A model generated the notes under the pieces. The model had not been told where the DNA came from. It worked only from the letters and a program-made list of their open reading frames with translations, and searched no databases. 7,818 nucleotides of DNA, taken from an uncultured Actinomycetes bacterium (GTDB lineage Bacteria; Actinomycetota; Acidimicrobiia; Acidimicrobiales; Microtrichaceae). This document shows, in pieces, positions 1 through 6,101 of this stretch. Each line of letters begins with the position of its first letter. Position 1 is the stretch's first letter. The translations under genes and the position numbers were made by a program. Location of the stretch: the NCBI GenBank assembly GCA_903941145.1, contig CAJANQ010000374.1, forward strand, positions 1 through 7,818. The letters run 5' to 3'.

Positions 1-116
1 CGGCACAGCTGGCCTACGTGGCCCCCCGCTTCACTGCGTCCTCGGCTGCTGTGGCCGTGGTGGAGGCCGTGGCACGCGCGCTCGACGGCCGGTCGGCGCA
101 GGAGACAGCCCAGTGA
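1..116 (+). CDS. C-terminal end of an unidentified protein (partial, 5' end outside window)
   Basis: A reading frame is open from base 3 to a TGA at 114-116 and encodes about 37 residues, beginning AQLAYVAPRFTAS and ending RSAQETAQ. Its stop overlaps the GTG start of the next gene in a GTGA arrangement, which is typical of translationally coupled genes in one operon. Codon third positions are G/C-rich like the neighbours. The alanine-rich, helix-prone tail would fit the last helix of a glycosyltransferase, and two GT4 genes follow directly, so a third glycosyltransferase is a reasonable guess. The visible part carries no diagnostic motif, so no function can be assigned from it. Confidence 0.6.
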   Translation, partial: AQLAYVAPRFTASSAAVAVVEAVARALDGRSAQETAQ

Positions 117-1138
117 CGCGGCTGCTCGTCGTCGCCCACGAGGCCACTCGGACAGGCAGCCCGCGCGTCCTGCTCGAGCTGCTGCGGCGCACGCTCCCCG
201 ACCACGAGGGAGAGGTCGCCGTCCGGCTCCTGGCCGAGGGCCCGCTCGCGGACGAGCTCCGGGAGCTGGGCACGACGTCGCCGATCGGTTTCCGGCCCCA
301 GGTGGCGCTCCTGAACTCGGCACCGTCGGGCGCCGTGGCCCTGGAGCTCGACGACGACGTCCGGGTGGTCGCCTACGTCCACGAGGAGGGCGAGGCGCTC
401 GAGGTGCTGCCCGATGCTGCGGTCGAGGGACTTGTGCGCCGCTGCGACCGGGTCCTGTGCGTGTCCGAGAGCGCCCGGGCCGACCTGCTGGCGATGGGCG
501 TCGCGCCCGACCGTCTCGACGTGCTGCCGCCGTCCGTGCGGACCACGCCGCTCGACCAGGCTGCGGACCGGACGACGATCGCCGTCCAGCTCGGGGCCGA
601 CCCCGGCCTGCCGATGGTCGTGGGCTGTGGCGAGGCCGGCTGGCGCAAAGGGGCGGACCTGTTCGTCGACACGGCGCGGCGCTCGGGCGCCGGGGCCACC
701 TGGGTCTGGGTGGGTCGCCGGCCGCGGTCCTTTGGACGGGTGCTCGACAACGACGTCGCCGCGGCTGGTCTGGGGAGCCGGGTCCGGTGGGCCGGCGAGG
801 TCCCCGACGCCCGGCCCTTCCTGGCGGCGGCCGACCTGGTCGTCATGCCGTCGCGTGAGGACCCGCAGCCGCTCGTCCCGTTGGAGGCTGCGGTGGTCGG
901 GACCCCGAGCGTCGGGTTCGCCGTCGGCGGGCTCGACCGGCTGGCCCAGGACGGCGCCATGGTCGTCGTCCCATTCCCCGACACGGTCGCGCTCGCAGTG
1001 GCTACCGACGACCTGCTCGCCGACCCGGACCGACGCGACCGGGTGGCCGGAGTCGCGGCCGACCTGGTGCGCGAGCGCCACGACGTCGACGTGCTGGCGC
1101 GGCGGTTCGCCGAGGAGCTCTGGACGGGCGGTCGATGA
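113..1138 (+). CDS. GT4-family glycosyltransferase, short form (341 aa)
   Basis: Probably transfers a sugar from a nucleotide-sugar donor to a lipid-linked glycan or other acceptor on the cytoplasmic side of the membrane. The GTG start at 113 overlaps the previous stop and has AGGAGA at 100-105. The protein shows two GT-B halves. The N-terminal half begins RLLVVAHEATRTGSP (residues 3-17). The C-terminal donor-binding half has a GWRKGADLF stretch (176-184), VWVG (198-201) and the active-site region SREDPQPLVPLEAA (247-260), which gives a D250-x7-E258 version of the GT4 acid motif. No signal peptide or membrane segment is seen. It is clearly related to the next gene but about 60 residues shorter, with most of the shortfall in the N-terminal acceptor-binding half. 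GT4 membership is well supported. Donor, acceptor and linkage cannot be read from the sequence. Confidence 0.88.
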   Translation: MTRLLVVAHEATRTGSPRVLLELLRRTLPDHEGEVAVRLLAEGPLADELRELGTTSPIGFRPQVALLNSAPSGAVALELDDDVRVVAYVHEEGEALEVLPDAAVEGLVRRCDRVLCVSESARADLLAMGVAPDRLDVLPPSVRTTPLDQAADRTTIAVQLGADPGLPMVVGCGEAGWRKGADLFVDTARRSGAGATWVWVGRRPRSFGRVLDNDVAAAGLGSRVRWAGEVPDARPFLAAADLVVMPSREDPQPLVPLEAAVVGTPSVGFAVGGLDRLAQDGAMVVVPFPDTVALAVATDDLLADPDRRDRVAGVAADLVRERHDVDVLARRFAEELWTGGR

Positions 1139-1181
1139 GCCACGGTCTGCGCCCCCGGACCGGGCACGATGGGGCCTGCCC

Positions 1182-2396
1182 ATGGCCCTGAACCGCATCC
1201 TCGCCGTCACCCACGAGACCACGCTCACCGGCGCGCCCATGAACCTGCTGCACCTGCTGCGGTGGGTCGGTGAGCACACCGACACCGAGGTGCACACGCT
1301 CGCGCTGTCCGACGGACCGCTTCGGCACCGGTTCGAGCAGGTGGCGCCCGTGACCGTGATCGACGGCAGCACTGTGGCCAAGGGCCTGGCCGTGGCCCAG
1401 CGCGGGCTCGTCCAGCTGGGCTCCAGCCGCGCGTGGAAGCCCGTCGCCACGGCCCGCTACCGCCCCCAGCTGCGGTCCCTCGACGGCTTCGACCTGGTGT
1501 ACCTGAACAGCATCGGGTCCATCTCGGTGCTGCCCTACCTGCCCTACGTGCCGCACGTCGTCAGCCACGTCCACGAGCTGCAGGTGGCCATGCGCACGTG
1601 GCGGCCGTCGACCGAGTTCGACCTGCTGCTCTCTGCACCCGACGCCTGGATCGCCGCCTCCGGCGCGGTCCGCGACATGCTCACCGGCGAGTACGGGCTC
1701 CCCGGCGACCGGGTCCGCCTCCACCACGAGTTCATCAACGCCCACGAGATCGCAGCCCGGCAGGTGCCGCTCCGCGAGGTCGAGTCCCTCCGCCGCGAGC
1801 TCCGGATCCCCGCCGACGCCGCAGTCGTCATGGGGGCCGGCACGGTGGACTGGCGCAAGGGCGCCGACCTGTTCGTCCAGCTGGCGACCGAGGTCCGGCG
1901 GCGGGTCCGCGAGCCCGTCTACTTCATCTGGGTCGGCGGCGACCTGACCGGCACCGACTTCGAGCGGGTGCGGTCCGACATCGAGCGCGCCGGCGCCGAC
2001 CACGTGAACTTCGTCGGGGTGAAGCCCGACCCGGTGCCGTGGTTCGCGATGGCCGACGTGTTCGCGCTCACCTCGCACGAGGACCCGTTCCCGCTGGTGT
2101 GCCTGGAGCACGCGGCGATGGGCCACCCGATCGTGACGTACCGCAACGGCGGCATGCCGGAGCTGCTCGAGGCAGCCGGGCCCGAGGCGGCGGCCGGCAT
2201 CGCCGACCACCTCGACGTCGGCGGCCTTGCCCAGCGGGTCGTGGCGTTCCTCGACGACGACCAGCTCCGCCAGAAGGCCGGCGACCAGCTGCGTACCCGG
2301 GTCCTCGAGCAGCACGACCTGGGCGTCGCGGCCGAGCGGCTCTACGCCGACCTGGTCACGCTCTCCGAGGGACCGCCGCGGCCACGTCCGGCCTGA
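1182..2396 (+). CDS. GT4-family glycosyltransferase (404 aa)
   Basis: A retaining-type GT4 glycosyltransferase by family, likely extending a cell-surface glycan from a nucleotide-sugar donor in the cytoplasm. The frame is open much further upstream, but that part lies inside the previous gene in another frame. ATG 1182 is the first good start and gives RILAVTHETTLTGAPM, which aligns with the N-terminus of the preceding paralogue. C-terminal GT-B landmarks are VDWRKGADLF (222-231), FIWVGGDL (248-255), FALTSHEDPFPLVCLEHA (294-311, containing D301-x7-E309) and YRNGGMPELLE (320-330). The length of about 400 residues is normal for the family. Only 43 nt separate it from the previous gene, so co-transcription is likely. 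The Shine-Dalgarno sequence is weak (GGGG at 1171-1174). Its last 41 nt overlap the end of the minus-strand antiporter gene. The sugar specificity is unknown. Confidence 0.92.
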   Translation: MALNRILAVTHETTLTGAPMNLLHLLRWVGEHTDTEVHTLALSDGPLRHRFEQVAPVTVIDGSTVAKGLAVAQRGLVQLGSSRAWKPVATARYRPQLRSLDGFDLVYLNSIGSISVLPYLPYVPHVVSHVHELQVAMRTWRPSTEFDLLLSAPDAWIAASGAVRDMLTGEYGLPGDRVRLHHEFINAHEIAARQVPLREVESLRRELRIPADAAVVMGAGTVDWRKGADLFVQLATEVRRRVREPVYFIWVGGDLTGTDFERVRSDIERAGADHVNFVGVKPDPVPWFAMADVFALTSHEDPFPLVCLEHAAMGHPIVTYRNGGMPELLEAAGPEAAAGIADHLDVGGLAQRVVAFLDDDQLRQKAGDQLRTRVLEQHDLGVAAERLYADLVTLSEGPPRPRPA

Positions 2397-3573
2397 CCAG
2401 CCGCAGCAGCGGCGAGGCGATCACGGTCGTCGTCAACGCCATCACGACCCCGATCGAGAACATCGTGGTGTCGATCACACCGAGCTCGAGGCCGACCGTC
2501 AGGATCACGATCTCGGTCAGCCCGCGGGTGTTCATCAGCACGCCCAGGGTGAGTGCGTCACGCCGGGAGGAGCCGGACAGCAGCGCCCCACCGGTCGCGC
2601 CCACCATCTTCCCGACCGTGGCGACGAGCACGACGAACGCAGTGACGCCCCACAGGTAGAGCGAGTTGAGCCGGTCGATCCGCACCGACACGCCCACCAC
2701 CACGAAGAACACGGGCAGGAGGACCGAGGTAGTGACCGTCGTGAGCTGCTCCTCGAGCCGGGCCCGTACCGACCGCTCACCCGGCATCACCGCGCCGGCG
2801 ACGAACGCGCCGAACACCGCGTGCACGCCGATCTGCTCGGTGGCCCACGCTGACAGCAGTGCCACCGCGACCGCGACCGGCAGCGAGACCGAGCCGGCCC
2901 GGGCCAGCACCGGCCGCACGACCAGCACCATGACGAGCACGTACGCCGCTGCAAGGCCGGCGACGACCAGCACCTCGCCGGGCCCGGTCGACGCGGTCAC
3001 GGCCACGGCCCCGGCCAGCAGGCACCAGGCCGTGACGTCGTCGAGCGCGGCCGCGGCCACTGCGACCGCGCCGACGGGAGTCCCGGCGAGCCCCGTGTCC
3101 TGGAGGATCCGCACCAGCACCGGGAACGCGGTGATCGCCATCGCCACCCCGATGAACAGGACGAAGGACAGGCGGTCCGTCCCCGTGCCGAACCGGGGGT
3201 AGAGCCACAGGGCCGACACCACGCCGAGGCCGAACGGCAGCACGAGCGAGCCCAGTTCGACGTAGGCCACCGTCTTGCCGCGCCCGCGGAGCAGGCCAGG
3301 GTCGAGCTCGACGCCGACCAGGAACATGAACAGGACCAGGCCCAGCTGGGCGAGTCCCTTGAGCCCGGGCATCACCTGCACCGGGAAGAGGTACTCGGTG
3401 GCGGCCGGCCAGAGCGCACCGAGCAGGCTCGGGCCCAGCAGGATGCCGGCCAGGACCTCGCCGACGACACGGGGCTGGCGCAGTCGCACGGCGGCCCAGC
3501 CCAGCACCCTGGCCGCCACCACGGCGACCGCCACCGCGAGCAGGAACCGGGCGGCCACCTCGGCAGAGGTCAT
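2356..3573 (-). CDS. CPA2-type cation/proton antiporter (405 aa, membrane domain only)
   Basis: A polytopic membrane protein that likely exchanges Na+ or K+ for protons. Hydrophobic segments cover nearly the whole length, consistent with about 12-13 helices. Family landmarks are LFMFLVGVELDP (81-92), MAITAFPVLVRIL (145-157), the acidic pair in ALDDVTAW (176-183, D178/D179) expected at the ion-binding site, GAFVAGAVMPG (255-265), PVFFVVVGV (287-295), GKMVGA (321-326, with a lysine often found in electrogenic CPA2 members) and MNTRGLTEIVIL (347-358). No cytosolic TrkA-N/RCK domain follows, so it is not a full KefB/KefC-type protein. The ATG at 3573 is preceded by GGAGGGG (3579-3585), and the gene lies 16 nt downstream of the aminotransferase, so the two probably share a transcript. 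The 3' end overlaps the convergent glycosyltransferase. Its role in a sugar locus is unclear. Confidence 0.92.
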   Translation of the reverse strand: MTSAEVAARFLLAVAVAVVAARVLGWAAVRLRQPRVVGEVLAGILLGPSLLGALWPAATEYLFPVQVMPGLKGLAQLGLVLFMFLVGVELDPGLLRGRGKTVAYVELGSLVLPFGLGVVSALWLYPRFGTGTDRLSFVLFIGVAMAITAFPVLVRILQDTGLAGTPVGAVAVAAAALDDVTAWCLLAGAVAVTASTGPGEVLVVAGLAAAYVLVMVLVVRPVLARAGSVSLPVAVAVALLSAWATEQIGVHAVFGAFVAGAVMPGERSVRARLEEQLTTVTTSVLLPVFFVVVGVSVRIDRLNSLYLWGVTAFVVLVATVGKMVGATGGALLSGSSRRDALTLGVLMNTRGLTEIVILTVGLELGVIDTTMFSIGVVMALTTTVIASPLLRLVRPDVAAAVPRRA

Positions 3574-3578
3574 GACGA

Positions 3579-3585
3579 CCCCTCC
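3579..3585 (-). promoter_or_regulatory. Shine-Dalgarno site of the antiporter gene
   Basis: Read on the minus strand, GGAGGGG lies 5 nt before the ATG at 3573, inside the short gap between the aminotransferase stop and the antiporter start. It supports this start. It also shows that the antiporter, unlike several other genes here, uses a conventional ribosome binding site, as expected for an internal gene of an operon. Confidence 0.7.
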
Positions 3586-3589
3586 GCCC

Positions 3590-4708
3590 TCAGCCCAGGA
3601 CGCCCTGGAGCGCCTCGACGACGCGGTGGACGTCCGCGTCGGTCATGGCCGAGCCGCTGGGCAGGCACAGGCCCCGGTCGAAGAGCTCCTCGGAGACCTC
3701 GCCGCCCACCGACGGGTTGTCGGCGAAGACCGGCTGCAGGTGCATCGGCTTCCACGCCGGCCGCGCCTCGATCTCCTGGGCGTCGAGCGCGGTGCAGATC
3801 TCGAGCGGCGGCCGGCCCAGCGCCGGGTCCACCGTGAGCAGGGTCAGCCAGCCGTTCGGGCGGCCGCGGTCGTCCCACGGCATGAACTCGATGCCGTCGA
3901 TGCCCGAGAGCCCGTCGACGTACAGGTCGTGGATCTCGTGGCGCCGGTCGATCTTGCCGGGCAGGTCGGCGAGCTGGCCGCGGCCCACCGCGGCGAGCAG
4001 GTTGGAGAGCCGGTAGTTGTAGCCAATGTCGGTGTGCTCGTAGTGCAGCACCGGCTGGCGGGCCTGCTGGCTCAGGTAGCGGGCGCGGGCCACGGACTCG
4101 GCGTCGCCGACGAGCATGCCGCCGCCACCGGTCGTGATGATCTTGTTGCCGTTGAACGAGAATGCAGCCGTTGCGCCCCACGTGCCGGCGTGGCGACCCT
4201 GCCAGGTGGCGCCAAGGGCCTCCGCGGCGTCCTCCACCACGGGCACGCCGTACTGGTCGCACAGCGCCACGATCCGGTCGAGCTGGGCGCACTGTCCGTA
4301 CAGGTCCACCACGATCACCGCTGCGGGCAGCCGGTCGACGGCCGCGCGGTCGGCCAGCGTGGCCTCGAGCAGCTCGGGGTCCATGTTCCAGGTCTCGCGC
4401 TCGCAGTCGACGAACGTCGGCACGGCGCCCAGGTAGGTCACGGCGTTGGCCGGGGCGGCGAACGTGAGGGAGGAGACCAGGACCTCGTCGCCGGCCTTCA
4501 CGCCGGCGAGCAGCAGCGCCAGGTGCAGCGCGGCGGTGCCGCTCGAGAGGGCGACCGCGGCCGCGGCGCCGGTGAACTCACAGACGTCGGCCTCGAACCC
4601 GTCCACCTCGGCACCAAGGGTCGTGATCCAGTTGGAGTCGAAGGCCGCGATCAGCCGTTCACGTTCGGAACCGGACATGTCGGGCGGCGAGAGGTAGAGC
4701 CGAGTCAC
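3590..4708 (-). CDS. DegT/DnrJ/EryC1/StrS-family sugar aminotransferase, PglE/EpsN-like (372 aa)
   Basis: A PLP-dependent enzyme expected to transfer an amino group, usually from glutamate, to a keto nucleotide sugar. By analogy with PglE, the substrate would be a UDP-4-keto-6-deoxy-HexNAc. With the GTG at 4708 as start, the protein begins MTRLYLSPPDMSG. Visible landmarks are SSGTAALHLAL (55-65, cofactor phosphate binding), SSLTFAAPANAV (79-90), VVEDAAEALGA (157-167, aspartate to the PLP ring nitrogen at D160), FSFNGNKIITTGGGGM (183-198, Schiff-base lysine K189), YNYRLSNLLAA (230-240), WKPMHLQPVF (319-328) and CLPSGSAMT (348-356). The last two stretches are characteristic of the EpsN/PglE branch. 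An alternative GTG lies at 4717. The start at 4708 is preferred because the homologous region begins there and a -10-like hexamer sits 7 nt before it. It is divergent from the phosphoglycosyl transferase and acetyltransferase genes that would act after it. Confidence 0.93.
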   Translation of the reverse strand: MTRLYLSPPDMSGSERERLIAAFDSNWITTLGAEVDGFEADVCEFTGAAAAVALSSGTAALHLALLLAGVKAGDEVLVSSLTFAAPANAVTYLGAVPTFVDCERETWNMDPELLEATLADRAAVDRLPAAVIVVDLYGQCAQLDRIVALCDQYGVPVVEDAAEALGATWQGRHAGTWGATAAFSFNGNKIITTGGGGMLVGDAESVARARYLSQQARQPVLHYEHTDIGYNYRLSNLLAAVGRGQLADLPGKIDRRHEIHDLYVDGLSGIDGIEFMPWDDRGRPNGWLTLLTVDPALGRPPLEICTALDAQEIEARPAWKPMHLQPVFADNPSVGGEVSEELFDRGLCLPSGSAMTDADVHRVVEALQGVLG

Positions 4709-4715
4709 GGCGGTC

Positions 4716-4721
4716 ACGCTA
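4716..4721 (-). promoter_or_regulatory. Putative -10 element for a leaderless aminotransferase transcript
   Basis: Read on the minus strand, TAGCGT (within CGGTAGCGT) fits the actinobacterial -10 pattern TAnnnT. Seven bases separate it from the GTG at 4708, so transcription would begin at or next to that start codon. The hexamer overlaps the alternative GTG at 4717, which would then lie upstream of the transcript and could not be used. No convincing -35 is visible; GTCGGT lies at 17-nt spacing. This is inferred from spacing and composition only. Confidence 0.45.
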
Positions 4722-4815
4722 CCGGCGGCCCCCGGCGGACCGACGCGCACGAACGTGGTTGGGTGGAAGTGCCCCCTCGGGCGCGGGGACCGACCGTTCT
4801 GCGGTGGTGCCTCGG

Positions 4816-4821
4816 TACGCT
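4816..4821 (+). promoter_or_regulatory. Putative -10 element for a leaderless phosphoglycosyl transferase transcript
   Basis: TACGCT, within CGGTACGCT, matches the TAnnnT -10 pattern and lies 6 nt before the GTG at 4828. The predicted transcription start therefore coincides with the start codon. No Shine-Dalgarno-like purine run occurs in the usual window before that GTG, which supports a leaderless message. The -35 region (around 4792-4798, GACCGTT) is poorly conserved. Confidence 0.5.
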
Positions 4822-4827
4822 CTGCAC

Positions 4828-5451
4828 GTGGGCGCCTACTCCAACGACCGTCCGTACCGCGGCAAGCGGCTCGTCGACCTCCTCCTGCTGGCCGTGGTCG
4901 CGCTCCCCGCGCTCGCCATCGGCGCAGTGTGTGCCGCGGCGGTCGGCCTGACCTCGCCGGGCGGCGTGTTCTTCAAGCAGGAGCGCGTCGGCATGGGCGG
5001 CAGGCCCTTCCTCGTCTGGAAGTTCCGCTCGATGGTGGCCGGCGACAACCCGATCTTCCCCGACGCCTCCCGCATCACGACCGTGGGCAAGGTCCTGCGG
5101 CGGCTGTCGCTCGACGAGCTCCCGCAGCTCATCAACGTGGCGCTCGGCGACATGAGCGTGGTCGGCCCCCGGCCCACCCTCGCCTACCAGGTCGAGCGCT
5201 ACGACGACCACCAGCGGCGGCGGCTCGCGGTACGGCCGGGCCTGACCGGCCTGGCCCAGGTCAACGGCCGCAACTCGCTCAGCTGGGACGACCGGATCGA
5301 CTTCGACGTCACGTACGTCGAGACGCAGTCGGTGACCGAGGACCTGCGCATCGTCGCCAAGACCTTCAGCACCCTGCTGTCGGGCGAGGGCGTCGAGGGC
5401 CACCCCACCGACGACCCGCTCGCCGCACCGGACTCCGGGACCGAGGACTGA
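4828..5451 (+). CDS. Small membrane phosphoglycosyl transferase, PglC/EpsL-like bacterial sugar transferase (207 aa)
   Basis: Catalyses the first membrane step of glycan assembly, moving a sugar phosphate from a UDP-sugar to a polyprenyl phosphate. One hydrophobic N-terminal segment (about 15-41) is interrupted by a proline at P27, as in the re-entrant helix of monotopic enzymes of this superfamily. The catalytic domain follows directly: FFKQERVG (48-55), VWKFRSM (63-69), LSLDELPQL (93-101, with the Asp-Glu catalytic dyad D96/E97), VVGPRP (111-116) and RPGLTGLAQVNGRN (136-149). The length of about 200 residues matches the minimal PglC/EpsL type rather than the longer WbaP type with extra N-terminal helices. 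The GTG at 4828 is chosen because upstream residues look non-homologous and a -10-like hexamer lies between them and this start. The acidic tail after about 188 looks disordered. The stop is 4 nt from the acetyltransferase gene, so the pair forms an operon. The sugar is unproven. Confidence 0.92.
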   Translation: MGAYSNDRPYRGKRLVDLLLLAVVALPALAIGAVCAAAVGLTSPGGVFFKQERVGMGGRPFLVWKFRSMVAGDNPIFPDASRITTVGKVLRRLSLDELPQLINVALGDMSVVGPRPTLAYQVERYDDHQRRRLAVRPGLTGLAQVNGRNSLSWDDRIDFDVTYVETQSVTEDLRIVAKTFSTLLSGEGVEGHPTDDPLAAPDSGTED

Positions 5452-5455
5452 CCAC

Positions 5456-6091
5456 GTGGCGGTGCAGGACCTGGTGATCGTCGGCGCCGGTGGCCATGGC
5501 CGCGAGGTGTTCGACACGCTCCTGGCCGTCAACGCGGACCGCCCGACCTTCAACGTCCTGGGCGTCGTCGACGACGCCCCCCACCACACCGACCGGCTGG
5601 AACGCGTCGGCCTCGAGCTGCTCGGCGACGTCGACTGGCTGGTCGAGCACCCCTGCACCTACGTGCTCGGCATCGGCACCAGCGGCCCCCGACGGGCGCT
5701 GTCCGACAAGCTCGGCGCCGCCGGCATGACGGCCGCCACGGTGGTGCACCCCGGTGCGCATGTCGGCCCTGACTGCCGGCTCGGCGAGGGCGTCATGGTC
5801 TTCGACCGGTCCACGGTCACCACCAACGTCACGCTCGGCCGTCACACCCACCTGAACATCGGCTGTTCGGTGCAGCACGACACGGTGGTCGGCGAGTTCG
5901 TCCAGTTCAGCCCCGGCGTGTTCGTCAACGGCGACTGCGTGCTCGGCGACGACGTCTTCCTGGGCACCTCGGCCAGCGTGACCCGCGGCCACACGGTCGG
6001 CAACGGCGCCAAGATCGGTGCGGGTGCCGTCGTGCTGCACGACGTCGATCCCGGCACCCTGGTCGTGGGCGCCCCGGCGCGACCGGTCTGA
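5456..6091 (+). CDS. NeuD/PglD-family sugar O/N-acetyltransferase, EpsM-like (211 aa)
   Basis: Likely acetylates the amino group made by the aminotransferase, using acetyl-CoA, to give an acetamido nucleotide sugar. The N-terminal part is a Rossmann-like sugar-nucleotide domain with VIVGAGGHGREV (7-18). From about residue 93 the sequence becomes hexapeptide-like left-handed beta-helix repeats (VGPDCRLGEG, VVGEF, CVLGDDVFLG, VGNGAKIGAGA), ending in the typical VVGAPARPV. H141 in VQHDTVVGEF lies where PglD has its catalytic histidine (H125). The next residue is aspartate, where PglD has glutamate (E126). The start is a GTG 4 nt after the previous stop, with GAGG at 5443-5446 inside the end of the phosphoglycosyl transferase gene, so translation is probably coupled. 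The length is normal. NeuD-family members also include sialic-acid O-acetyltransferases, but the neighbours favour the PglD role. Confidence 0.9.
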   Translation: MAVQDLVIVGAGGHGREVFDTLLAVNADRPTFNVLGVVDDAPHHTDRLERVGLELLGDVDWLVEHPCTYVLGIGTSGPRRALSDKLGAAGMTAATVVHPGAHVGPDCRLGEGVMVFDRSTVTTNVTLGRHTHLNIGCSVQHDTVVGEFVQFSPGVFVNGDCVLGDDVFLGTSASVTRGHTVGNGAKIGAGAVVLHDVDPGTLVVGAPARPV

Positions 6092-6101
6092 ACCAGCCCG
6101 T

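Larger units (their letters stand above)
4709..4827. other. Divergent intergenic promoter region between aminotransferase and phosphoglycosyl transferase genes
   Basis: About 119 non-coding bases separate two head-to-head genes whose products probably act in the same pathway. Each end carries a TAnnnT hexamer close to the start codon of its gene, so the two promoters face apart with about 94 nt between their -10 elements. No strong inverted repeat, riboswitch-like structure or small gene was recognised in it. Confidence 0.6.

Noticed and set aside
414..1181. Possible 256-residue N-terminal extension of the second glycosyltransferase
   Set aside because: The extension lies in another frame within the first glycosyltransferase and has no homology-like features. 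The family N-terminus begins cleanly at the ATG at 1182.
14..1450. Long minus-strand open frame (478 codons) opposite the two glycosyltransferases
   Set aside because: Its protein is rich in Arg, Gly, Asp and His with no recognisable domain. It mirrors the G/C third positions of the real plus-strand genes and disappears as a gene once those are accepted.
1002..2315. Minus-strand open frame of 437 codons opposite the second glycosyltransferase
   Set aside because: Low-complexity composition and no family motif. It is a reading-frame shadow of the well-supported GT4 gene.
4709..4750. Upstream GTG starts (4750 and 4717) for the aminotransferase
   Set aside because: The extra residues look non-homologous, and the putative -10 element lies downstream of the one and across the other. 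The conserved N-terminus begins at 4708.
4759..4827. Upstream start at 4759 for the phosphoglycosyl transferase
   Set aside because: The 23 added residues are not hydrophobic or family-like, lack a ribosome binding site, and contain the likely promoter.
3275..4951. Plus-strand open frame of 558 codons opposite the antiporter and aminotransferase
   Set aside because: It spans the boundary of two confident minus-strand genes and the promoter region, and its composition is that of an antisense shadow in GC-rich DNA.
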